Shown one piece after another: positions 34,350-44,106 of a stretch of DNA of 64,000 bases (position 1 is its first letter; every line of letters begins with the position of its first letter). The stretch covers positions 2,790,001 through 2,854,000 of the forward strand of contig JALGAS010000002.1 of NCBI GenBank assembly GCA_023078685.1, read 5' to 3'. The notes under the pieces were generated by a model. It was not told where the DNA came from, ran no database searches, and saw only the letters and a list, made by a program, of their open reading frames with translations. A program made the position numbers and the translations under genes. Source of the DNA: Neopestalotiopsis rosae. Lineage: Eukaryota > Ascomycota > Sordariomycetes > Amphisphaeriales > Sporocadaceae.

Positions 34350-36638
34350 CTCGACGGTATATTACAAAGGTGATGCTGAGGTGTAGCAAGTAGAGAAGCG
34401 AGGCTGTTATTAGTTGGGGGGTTGATGACAGGCTAAATTGGCTGCAGTCAAGGCGACACGGGATGTTGGAGGTATAAGAGTACGACTTGGCCAAGAGGAA
34501 TGAACAGACAACCTTCTATATTGTAATTTCTCGAATGACGATGTCGAGGGCGAGACGAGCGTCCTATTTATGATCACTGACTAGGGCCCGATCTCACGAA
34601 CCGATATGACATCCCGAGAAGAACTAGAACGAGACCCGCGCAACTCGGGAGCGCGAGCAGCGAGCAAGCAGACAGACACTGAGCAGCAAAGGCGTTTCGT
34701 CAGGCTTGCCTGGGGCGGACCCCGGACCATCAGGGAGACTTATGGGGCTTTCGAAGACGGAGATAGAGCAGAACTCCACTAGGAGCGCGGTGTGGGCGAA
34801 TGATGGTCATCATTTTGTCACAAATGGCGCTGGATTTGTGCTTAGCTGGACCAGGTTGGCCGCCCCAGAATCCCAAAAATCATGACCGGGACATCGACAC
34901 GGGAACGAAGAGCGGGGCCCCGGCGGGGAGGCAGCGGCTTCGAAACTCGGGAAGTGAAACCATACGTATTTCTGGATTGCAGCTGCAGCCAGCTGCAGAT
35001 CAAGTCAGCTGCACGAGATCGATCTGCTTCTCAGCTTACAGCCGCATTAAACCCAGACTTGACTTCTCGCTTGCTCAATGCATCGCTCGGCATTAGTTTT
35101 GCTTGATGAGATCCCCGAGTGTAGATCCCTTGCATTCGCCTTTTGCTAGACACAAAAATCTTTCAATGTTCGCTGTCGTTGTCAAATTGCACATTCGCGA
35201 GCGAGCATGTATCGATCATGGCCTTCTCCACACTGCAGCTGCCACAGCAGGTGCCCCAGTACCTCAGAGCCTCATATCCGGCCCCGTAAGAGGCGCTCGG
35301 ATATGGATCAAGGAATTGCGAATTGAGCTGAGCGGCTGTTGATTCGGCAGGCGATTCCGGGGCACGCCAAGCCTCATGTGAGATCAATATGATTCCAGGC
35401 TCGCGTGTCATCACTGAAAAATGTGGAAAAATTGCATTGCACATGATAATTTGGATCTCTTTACATCTATGCGTCAAATTTCATCTTTTATTGTGTTTTG
35501 TAACGATTAACTATCTTGAGCATCAAATCCAAAGCTCTCAAATCCAAAGCTTTCAAACCCGATCGGTCTGATTCAGTAAATACAACTGATTGCTCGGCAG
35601 CAAGGTGGTCTAGGTATTCATCCGAATGCTGCAGCGGAGCCATGTCTTTAGCATCTCATACGCCACAGAGTGGCTGACTAGTGTGGCACGCTTCGGGTGA
35701 CACATCGGGATGGGTTGATCAAGTCCACTTGTTCGCACCCTTTTGTACAGAGTTACTCCTTTCCAAAGAGTCTTTGTCGTTGAAACTTGAGATGAGGATC
35801 GTCAACACGTCGTCTATGCTCCTAAGGCCACTTTCCGCCAAGTTAGCCGTAGGTTTTTGAAGAAATATGGGTGTATCTTATGATTGCTTCCAGACAGAGT
35901 AGAGTACGGATGACACGAGAAGTTTACTTACTAACTGTATTTGGGGTGCCCAACCTCGCGGGCGTTTTGCCGCCCCTTCTGACGGGCCTCCCAAGCCGCG
36001 ATTGAGTGTAATGCGCTTGACATTGTGTCAGTGTAATTTGAAATGGTGAATTCGTGGTTGGATTCTATCGTATGAAACGAAGATGGAAAGAACAAGAGAA
36101 AGAGATAAGTGTGGTGAGTGTGACTAAGAGAGTTGTTATCAATGTTATGTGGTTGGAACGCTGTTGTATGTATGTTGAAGATGTAAGAGTTTTTGATGGC
36201 AATCCTGCATCGTGACGCGATGCTCATTGGAAGAACGAATGTAGTCGAAGTTGATCAGGGAAGGGTTCAGTCTAGTGTTTACTGAGCCTTATGTACTTCA
36301 CGCGACGGGATAATGGAAAGCAGTTTCCTCTAAAGTATACGCGCAGTCCCCGCGAATCGTACGTCATGTCCCATGTACCTAGGTATCGAGGTAGTAGTCA
36401 TGTGGAGGCAGGTGCGAAGATAACTTCACTCTGCATTGAGAAGGTGCACATGGTAGTAGCGGCAGGCATGTCACATTGCCAGAGAATCACGCCTCGTGTT
36501 GGGTTTATCTTCACAACTAGATAATAGGAAATCGCCATCAATTGAGTCGCAGATTGACTGGTATTGTTATCAAGTTACCTGCTTCCGACTTCGAAACGGG
36601 CCACTCCGTAAGTCACATGGCTATGACATCCAGACACT
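34350..36638. other. intergenic, contains the duplicated Ulp1 exon
   Basis: Apart from the duplicate at 35894-36107 no gene is supported. A minus-strand frame at 35163-35477 (about 104 codons, no ATG at its start) resembles nothing known to me. A TACCTAGGTA palindrome lies at about 36376-36385. Confidence 0.5.
35894..36107 (-). pseudogene. duplicate of SUMO protease exon 1 with 5' leader and splice donor
   Basis: This stretch aligns to 30312-30530 over its whole length, in the same orientation. It covers the beginning of intron 1, the donor, exon 1, the leader and part of the upstream sequence, ending in the shared GAAGATGGAAAGAACAAGAG. The exon frame is intact: ATG at 36023, then MSSALHSIAAWEARQKG and RQNAREVGHPKYS, then TA|GTAAGT as in the parent gene. 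The copy lacks 9 bases just after the start codon and has scattered substitutions. No catalytic exon follows; downstream lies the upstream region of the monooxygenase. It is either a truncated duplicate or the first exon of a transcript I cannot see. Confidence 0.8.
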
Positions 36639-38323
36639 TTGACGAGGAGAGTAAGTAAAGAAAGGGGACAGAGATCACAGATCTTGCTGGTGTTGACATT
36701 CAAGACAGAGTGCAGGAACGTACTTGTGAGATATTGTGGGCACGTTCCAAGAAACTATCAATACAAGGATGGCATCCAAAAGGTTTTCCTTCTCCTGAGA
36801 GATCACTTGGGAGACGAAAACTTGGATCTTGCTGGCGGCGTCTTGTATGAGTTGATTGAGATTGACTGCGAGCATACTCACGATCCCGGTGCTGCCTTTC
36901 AGCGATGGCGCCACGATCACATGAGTCGATATGTGAGGCACTCCCTTTAACTCCATGGACTAATGCCACCACCAATAGACGCTGACGGGTCCAGTTACAG
37001 TCCGACCTCGAACTACCACATGTGCCACACATGACGACCATCACTTCATCCATTGTACCCACTGATAGACTCACTCGATGGCGTCAGGAACACCCCGACA
37101 GATACCACTTTGTCCTCTCAGACCACAAGCCTCTCCAAGAGAGACTCTCGGCCGAACGTAATGGCATTCGCAACCGAAAACCATGGCTGATAGAAAACAC
37201 CTTCTTTGTATCGTCACATACCGAAGGGACTCTTCCCCTCACCAATCCAAACCCGAAGGAATTCCACGAAATGCAGTGGCGTGGCTGCCATGGTGAAGTT
37301 GGGAGATTTCTTCACGAAAGAGAGGTCTCGACCTCCAATTCCGACCAATACAACATGTCCACTCCCGCTGGCGCATCTACTTCCAAAGGCAGCATGGAAA
37401 AGACATCCCGTGCGTCAAGAATGAGTCTTTTGAACAAAATTGTAGGCAGGAGTTCCAAGGACAAGCAGGAAACCGATTCGGACCAGCGTCGTCGGAGCTA
37501 GTTGCCCAGCACGCTCTTTGAGTCAAAGCCACCCTCACAGGATGATATCGATAGCTCTGGTGAAGATGTTGTGCCACTACCGGACGACTGCCAGATCCCC
37601 CATGCTATCTTTGCCCGGAAGCACCTTCTCGTGGACAGCGAAAAGTCTTTGCCAACTTACCCGCCTATCAATAGAATGCCTATAGCCGAGTCAAAGGCTA
37701 CTGAGACTCTGACTTCAACGGCGACCTTGGAGCGCGACTTCAGGGGACCTTTCACCCCACAGCTTGGATTTGATGGCGGGCGAGATTATAGATGGACCGT
37801 CAGTGACTTTATATTGACGACTCCGACTAAAAGACCGACGCCAAGTTTCCGAAACGATGACAGTCCTCCAAAACCCAAAGCAGATCCTTTTGTGCAGGCC
37901 GAGTCGGTAACACATACTCGAGCCAAGCGAAGGGGTTTTCACATGGGCTACAATAATGCGCTCGATTGGCTTTCAGGTCATCACCAGACTACTCCCACTC
38001 AAATGAGACAAACTTCGAGCAACGTCGGGAATGTTTCACCATCAATGCAACAAAGAGGCAGCCCTCCGAGCCACCGAAGGAACAGGCACCGTTGGCGAAA
38101 CTCGCTGCATCTTGACCACGTGCAATTCTTGGTGCCCGAGACTGCGGGAAACCAGACGCCGCCACCAAATCGAAAGACCACAGTCGTGCAGGTGTCGCCC
38201 TCGCCCCCAAGCTTGCCAGCTGTGCGAAGGATGACATCTATTGCAGATGACTTGGCACATCCGTTGGGAACCAAGCCATCATGTTTGTCGAATACGAGCA
38301 CTCTGGTTCCCGATAATTCATGA
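36639..38323 (+). CDS. hypothetical protein; in-frame TAG or 60-nt intron at 37442-37501
   Basis: Proposed model: coding 36639-36932 (5' end uncertain), intron 36933-37000 (GTGAGG ... CTGAC ... GTTACAG, phase 0), coding 37001-37441, possible intron 37442-37501, coding 37502-38323. The first join is in frame and removes the stop that follows MSRYVRHSL. Downstream the same frame runs on to 38323, broken only by the TAG at 37499-37501. That TAG is exactly the 3' end of a GT...AG stretch of 60 nt in phase 0, so it may be spliced out; alternatively it is a real stop or a nonsense mutation. The N-terminal part has RYCGHVPRNYQYKDGIQK and YELIEIDCEHTHD. The C-terminal part is Ser/Pro/Arg-rich and disordered (DDSPPKPKADPF, RRNRHRWRNSLHL). 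I recognise no family. Confidence 0.4.
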
Positions 38324-38991
38324 GGGGCATATCGACAATCGTAAACGCAAGCAAGTTGAGAACGGACTTTAGCTTCTGCTTTTCCTTGTGTAGACTACTT
38401 GTTATATGATTATCAGTACAATAGACTATTTGGAATGGAGGACAAATATCTGATGGCCGTGCGTGTGATAGTTGGACCTGACATTGTTGATCAGAGACCC
38501 ATCAAGAGAATGACATGAAAAAGACACAGGTCTTGTTCTGAGCACTCCCCCGCCGTTCGTTCTACTTAGGAATCCGAAAAGAATGAGCAGTTGTGACCCA
38601 ACGTGCTGCCTGTTTGTTTGGATCATCTCCCTGCCAGAGAGATTCGTGCAGCGCGCGGCGCGCGGCGAGAGGTTCGACGTGACCGGGCAACCAGGCGAAA
38701 CTGTCCCTCGTTTGCAGCTCTTGGAAAGAAAGAAAAAAAACACATAAATTCACAGTCACGCACTGCGGCTCTCCAACTTGCAAACACACTCGCGCACCAA
38801 CTCTTTTGCCTTGTCTTCTTCTCTACAAAGTTTGATTTCTCTCTTGGTACCAGCAATCAGTGCTGTACACGGGTGCAACTTGCACCTTGTCGCCGTCAAC
38901 CATCACTTGTCACTCTTTGCTGACCCAAGTCTTCTTTATTCCTGCATTCTCAAACTCAAACTCGGCGACAGATTGAATCATCATAATCATC
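38324..38991. other. promoter/leader region
   Basis: No gene. The 200 bases before 38992 are C/T-rich, as is usual for fungal 5' leaders. Confidence 0.6.
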
Positions 38992-40629
38992 ATGGATGCT
39001 CCGCCTCAGAGCAACGCACCCAAGAGTGCCCGCGAGAGCGTCAAGACCACCTTCACGCCCTTTCTGAACCATCATCGCGAGTATTATGGAACGCCCCCCA
39101 ATTCTCCCAACAAGGTACGAACTCGCGAGAAGTCGCCTTACCCTACTCCCCGCGGCGGCAATGGTCGACGTCGAGCTCCCCCTCCTCCACTGAACTTGGC
39201 CACTGCTCGTGTTCCCAACACTTCTCGTCGCATTGAGATTGAGCACAACAGCGTTACCCCCACCTCTCCCGAGATTACTGTTCACGCTATTGATGGTACC
39301 AACAACCGTCCTCGCTCCTCTGTAAACTTCAGCGACGCCCGCAAGTACGGATCTGTTGGCAGTGGCCCGCAGGCTACTCGTTTCCCTCTCATCACTCCCG
39401 CCGAGGTCCAGCATCGTCAGGTCAACTGGGACGGATCTTCCTCTGTCTACTCGGACAACTCGCCCTTGAATGGAATGCCCAGCATCAGCCCCATCATTCC
39501 CCCCAAGAACCGCATCAACATCCTCCAGGGCTACAACGACTGGCGCGACAATACTTGCCCACAGCTACAGACTCCCGGTGACGCCATGAAGTCACCCGGC
39601 CTCCTCCCGCCTCTTCGCTCCAAGAGTGTCAGTCAGATCGACGAGCCTCTCGAGATCCTCCCAGCCACCACCTATCAGCCGCCCCCCATGCCGGCCATCA
39701 CCCCGCGCGAGGACAAGAAGCTGCAGCAAGGCCTCGTCAGATCGGCCACTGTCCATGATCTGCCCTCTGCAAAGCTGCCGCCCCAGTCGGCTCTTGCCGA
39801 CCAGTTCTCCCCTCTGACTCCTTGGGTCATGAATCTCGACCGTCGCCAGGCCTCCAAGAACTTGTTTGGTGACAATGGTTGGTTGCAGGACTCTACCCAG
39901 ACCAAGGACGAGAAGAAGAACCAGCCGTCCAAGACTGCAAACTTCTTCGGTAGTATTAAGAAGATGGCAAAGGATCTCGTAAGTTCATTCCCGCTCATCT
40001 GTGGAGATAATTGCAACTAAGCTAACCTTTACTGCCAGGCCGAGAACACAAACTTCAAGACTCACACTCGTCGTTCGTCCGAGTTCCACCACGCCACCAT
40101 CTCACTCAGCCCCCGCGAGCAGTCTCTCATCTACTGCGAGCTCGAGTATGCCCTGTCCGAGGCCCTCGACCTGTACATCAAGTCCCAGCACAACGGCGGA
40201 CGCCTCAACCCGGACAAGCTCAAGACCATTTCCGACAAGTGGTTCGCCAAGGGCCGCCCGCGCGTCCTGGGCTTCCGCTACGACCTCGAGACGCAGCTGG
40301 ACCTGATCAGCCTGCACGTCGACGAGTTCCGCTTCTACGGCCCCGCCCAGCTCGCCGACAGCGCCGTCGCCGGCCTGCTGTCCGTCATGAAGGGCAACGC
40401 CCGCACCATGCGCGTGCGCCACCTCGCCCAGCCCGACGCCGTCGTCGTCAAGCACATACTCGACGCCCAGGCCCTCCTGCGCATGCTCGCCTCGGACGAG
40501 AGCCTGCAGATGGCCGTCGTCGAGTGCTCCGAGTTCTACAAGCGCGCCTTTGAGCGCAAGCAGGCCGAGGCTCTGGTTGCCGAGCGCATGTCTCGTGAGG
40601 CTTCTGAGCGCGTCTCTCGTGAGGCTTGA
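38992..40629 (+). CDS. conserved fungal protein of unknown function
   Basis: Two exons, 38992-39978 and 40039-40629, with a 60-nt intron (donor GTAAGT, CTAAC branch-like site at 40022, acceptor TGCCAG). The product is 525 residues. The first 300 residues are Pro/Ser-rich and disordered, with short motifs such as TPFLNHHREYYGTPPNSP, NILQGYNDWRDNT and FSPLTPWVMNLDRRQ. After the junction (FFGSIKKMAKDL|AENTNFKTHTRRSS) comes a compact helical C-terminal domain of about 190 residues (SPREQSLIYCELEYALSEA, KWFAKGRPRVLGFRYDLE, ECSEFYKRAFERKQAE). Codon use is strongly C/G-ending, especially in exon 2, which suggests high expression or a GC-rich patch shared with the next gene. Its last 48 bases are two copies of a 24-nt unit. 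I do not know the function. Confidence 0.8.
40582..40629 (+). repeat. 24-bp direct duplication at the gene's 3' end
   Basis: Units at 40582-40605 and 40606-40629 encode ERMSREAS and ERVSREA-stop. The second copy differs at few positions, and its last codon is TGA where the first has TCT. Confidence 0.85.
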
Positions 40630-41275
40630 AAGGTCATTTCTCTTCTTTCAAGATGGAAGTCTTTTCTTGTTCAAGATGTTTGTCTGGTTTGCATTGTTAA
40701 TTTGCTGTTGCTGTTTGTACTGTTGTTTTGGTCCTGGATTGTCAGTGGAAATAGGAAAAGGTCAAGGTGTCAAGGAACAAGGGAAAATGCCAGGGATAGA
40801 AACTTTGTTTTCATAATTTTGATCGGACAGATCAGTGCAAGTCCCTAATTTGTCAATAGAAAAGAGAATAAAGATTCTCACAAACCTGACCGTCTTCGTG
40901 CAACCACTCTGCTCCTCTGCCTCTCTGACTTTCTGCTCTCACCTAACTCTGCTCACTTTGCAAGCACACTGGGCAAGTTCTGCGATTCAAAAGATGGTGT
41001 TGCTTCAATTCGCTAATGTATGATATAATGTTCGTCCAGTCATTAAAAACAATAAGGCCAAAAATCCCAGACCTTGCCATAAATGTATGCAAATCGATGC
41101 CCTCCCTTTCCATTCAAGAATGAATACATCCATCCTCCCAACCCACAGTTTCAAAGGTATCATTTCCATCGTGCTGCTGCTCAACCGGGAGTCTTACACT
41201 ATATATCATCCATGGACATTATACACTCAAATGAGAAAAACAAAAGAGAATAGGCGACATGGGGAGTCCCCCCCA
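40630..41275. other. intergenic between convergent genes
   Basis: T-rich 3' flanks of the conserved gene (plus) and of the glycine-zipper gene (minus). No gene is seen. Confidence 0.65.
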
Positions 41276-42160
41276 TCAGTACCGATACCCCTCCTCACTC
41301 CTCCGCCCTCCCCGACGATCGCGACTCCTGTCACCTCCGCCGGGGCTGTCGTACACCCAGTCCTCAACATTGTTCCAGCTCCGGGCATCAGGATCAATCT
41401 CGCGCTGGCGGCCGCGACTGCTGCCCCTCCGGCGATCATCCCAGTCTCGGTCCCCTCGATCTCCGCGGTGGTAGTGATCATCTCCTCCACCCTTGCGACC
41501 CCACTTCTGCTCCCACCGCTCCTGCTTCTCCTCGGTGCGCTCGCGGCCCAGCTCGAGCCGCTTCTCTACGGCGTTGGCGCCCAGCGCGCCCACGGCGGCG
41601 CCGAGCACCGTGCTCACGAGCTGGTTGCGCTTCTGCGCCTCCGAGGGCCTCCGCCGCCCGTCGCCGTGGTCCGTCGCCTCGTGCGCCGCCAGCCCGCCCA
41701 CCAGGGCGCCGAGGACCCCGACGCCCAGGCCCGTGGTCGAGTCGGTGAAAGTGTTTTCGATGGCGCGCTTGGCCCGGCTGATGGGCGACCGGGGGCGGTC
41801 GCGGTGGCGGTCGCGGTGGTTGTCGTCGTAGTCGTTATTATTATTATAGTCCCAGTCCCGGTCCCGGTTGCGCGAGCTGCGCCCTCCGCGGTAGTCGGCG
41901 GGCGGCGGCAGGGACCGCGGCCGCAGTCGGGCGTCGGGGATCTGCAGGTGGCCGCCGCTGGGCGCGCCCTCGACGTACCCGCCGGGCGGTGGTGGGTAGT
42001 AGGGCGCCTGGGGTTCGTACTCGAGCCGCGCGTGTTGATTTACGCCTGGCGGCGGCGGCGGTGCCGGCGGCGGGATGCCGCTGCCGCCCGCGTAGGCGTA
42101 GTCTGGCGAGTGGTCGCGGTCGTACCGTGCAGGACGGCCGCGATCGTCGAAGCGAGACAT
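41276..42160 (-). CDS. glycine-zipper protein with Arg/Asp/Pro-rich flanks
   Basis: Single exon, 294 residues, starting at the ATG at 42160. The N-terminal half is rich in Pro, Tyr, Gly and Arg (GIPPPAPPPPPGVN, NRDRDWDYNNNNDYDDN). Two glycine-rich hydrophobic stretches follow, LGVGVLGALVGGLAAHEA (about 142-160) and LVSTVLGAAVGALGANAVEK (about 182-201), spaced like a two-segment glycine zipper. The C-terminus is charged and Arg/Asp/Gly-rich, ending SEEGYRY. Proteins of this shape are common in fungi; glycine zippers can insert in membranes or drive helix packing, but no precise function is established for this one. Very high GC3 makes open frames appear on the opposite strand (one of 362 codons), which I regard as shadows. 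Confidence 0.75.
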   Translation of the reverse strand: MSRFDDRGRPARYDRDHSPDYAYAGGSGIPPPAPPPPPGVNQHARLEYEPQAPYYPPPPGGYVEGAPSGGHLQIPDARLRPRSLPPPADYRGGRSSRNRDRDWDYNNNNDYDDNHRDRHRDRPRSPISRAKRAIENTFTDSTTGLGVGVLGALVGGLAAHEATDHGDGRRRPSEAQKRNQLVSTVLGAAVGALGANAVEKRLELGRERTEEKQERWEQKWGRKGGGDDHYHRGDRGDRDWDDRRRGSSRGRQREIDPDARSWNNVEDWVYDSPGGGDRSRDRRGGRRSEEGYRY

Positions 42161-44106
42161 GGCTTGGAAAGGTAGATATTGGTCTGCTCTCTATCTCCTT
42201 CTTTCCTCTCTTTGTCTTGTATGTACAGGTTGTGTGTAGTCGTATATATTGTTGTATATACTCTCTCCTCAGGTATAATTATGGTAATCGATAAAAAAAT
42301 ACCAAGAAGAGGGGCATAAAAAAATCAGGGTCAATGGAACAAGGACCCAAGGATGCGTCGACACCAAAACAGAGTTTCGTGCTTGTGCTTTATAGGCAAA
42401 AATTAGAGTAATAGAGTTGTTCAAGCGTTAGACGCCGGCTCTGTCGGTTGTTGCGGTATAGGAGCAATATAGTTTTCTGGATTTTTCTCCAAAAGTTCCA
42501 AGCATTCGAGAATCCGAGTTGGCTGTGAGCAGAGTAATGTACTGGCGATTTATCAATGTAAGAGAAAAAGGCGTGTTGCTGCGGCCCAAAGAAGTGACTC
42601 AGCCCTTCGGTCGACGGAACGCCGCAACGCGACAGAGGTCAAATCAATCTTGATTCAAGCGTTGTATAAAGTATATGTGTCTTGTGTGTGCTTGATGTAA
42701 GACGGGCGAAATGCCGCTTACGGGACCGGGAGAAAGCGAGAAAGAGGCAAAGCTATTGTATGCAGCTCTTTTGGCGCAAAGAAGAATCTCTAGCTTTCAG
42801 TGCTGTCTCTTGGTCAGGGCTGACTCCAAGGCTGCCTCGCCTCTACTGCAGTCTAGCACAGTAAAAAAGAAAGAGAGTTTTTGGAGATGGAGGGGTTCTT
42901 TTGGCGCTGCTCAGCCTCCTCAGCGGTCTGGTTTCGAGAAGTATTGGGGTTTAATGCTGTCGGAATGCGGCGATATGAGGGGGAATGTCCAGACTTTAGA
43001 GTAGTAGACTTGACACGAGTTTGTTGCTGTCGGTGATCGAATGTGGTATACTCCTTTGTGGTAATTGTCCCAACACAACACATGCGAGGCTGGAGGGTGG
43101 TTGTGAGACGGGGGCACAGCAGGAGTAGTATAATAATCGATTTTCCTCTTTTTCTTCTTCTTCTTGGGAATTGCAGAAATTGTGTAGCCACTGAGCTAAG
43201 CCCAGGATCTAGTTGATGCTGCAACATGCATGTGCCATTTCTTCCGTGCACACTGAACAATCCTGCGCGAGGGATAAAAAACGAGAATGACCTGCAGCTC
43301 AACCTGACCTCATGCAGACGCACCCATAGGCAGAAAGAAACGGGGTTTAGGCTCCTCCTACCTGCCTACGAAGTACCAGCTGTCCATAGGGAAAGAGGCT
43401 GGAAACAGCTAAGCGGGGTATGGTAGTGATCATATGATGTCATTTCCAACTCGACACCTCCACAGGCCCTGCACTTGGATTCGTTTCTTTTAACATGGTA
43501 TCACCATGCGAAACAATACTACGCTGAGCAGGATTATGCATCCGTGAATCGATACTCCTGCATACATACATTGTGCTACTCGGTATAATAGCTGGCTCCT
43601 TTCTTTGAGTAGTATGCATCACTACAGACAGTGAAGGGGTGGGACCCCATTGTATAGTGTTTTGGGGCGCCGCCGCCAGTGATCTCCACTTCCCGTCAGC
43701 GCACCACATGGGAGATCTAAGACCTAAAACGATCAGCTAATCTGACGGCGCATCACGCGGCGGCTGGGTATTGCTCTCTGGTCACAGCAATCATTTGATT
43801 TTATCTACATGATCGAGTCACGTCGCCGTTGCTTCCGTACCCAAACTTCGCACCTTTGCCAATGCCCGGTATCGCGAGAATCTCGGTATTGATTGAATCG
43901 CGAGAAATGTCGAAACAAGTTCACCATCAATGCATAGTAATCGACTTCAAGATGGGTATTCTTACGATATTCAACATTTTTAAATACCATTTCGTATCGA
44001 ATATGCCAGCTTTGACTATGCATGCTGACGGCGTCGCCATGCTACCGACACACCTTTATGATTTTTTATACTGCTCGCCACACTGAAGATCCGAATATAA
44101 TTATCC
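42161..44106. other. intergenic, no supportable gene
   Basis: Upstream of the glycine-zipper gene and downstream of MMS22 (both minus). A frame at 42853-43323 (minus, about 156 codons) is Ser/Thr/Arg-rich and overlapped by others, and is not called. Confidence 0.55.

Noticed and set aside
35163..35477. Second exon for the duplicated Ulp1 first exon
   Set aside because: The frame has no recognised similarity to the protease and I found no convincing acceptor in phase with the TA| donor.
41087..42175. 362-codon plus-strand frame over the glycine-zipper gene
   Set aside because: Shadow of a GC3-rich minus-strand gene. Its product is Ala/Val/Pro low-complexity, whereas the minus frame has ordered charged and glycine-zipper features.
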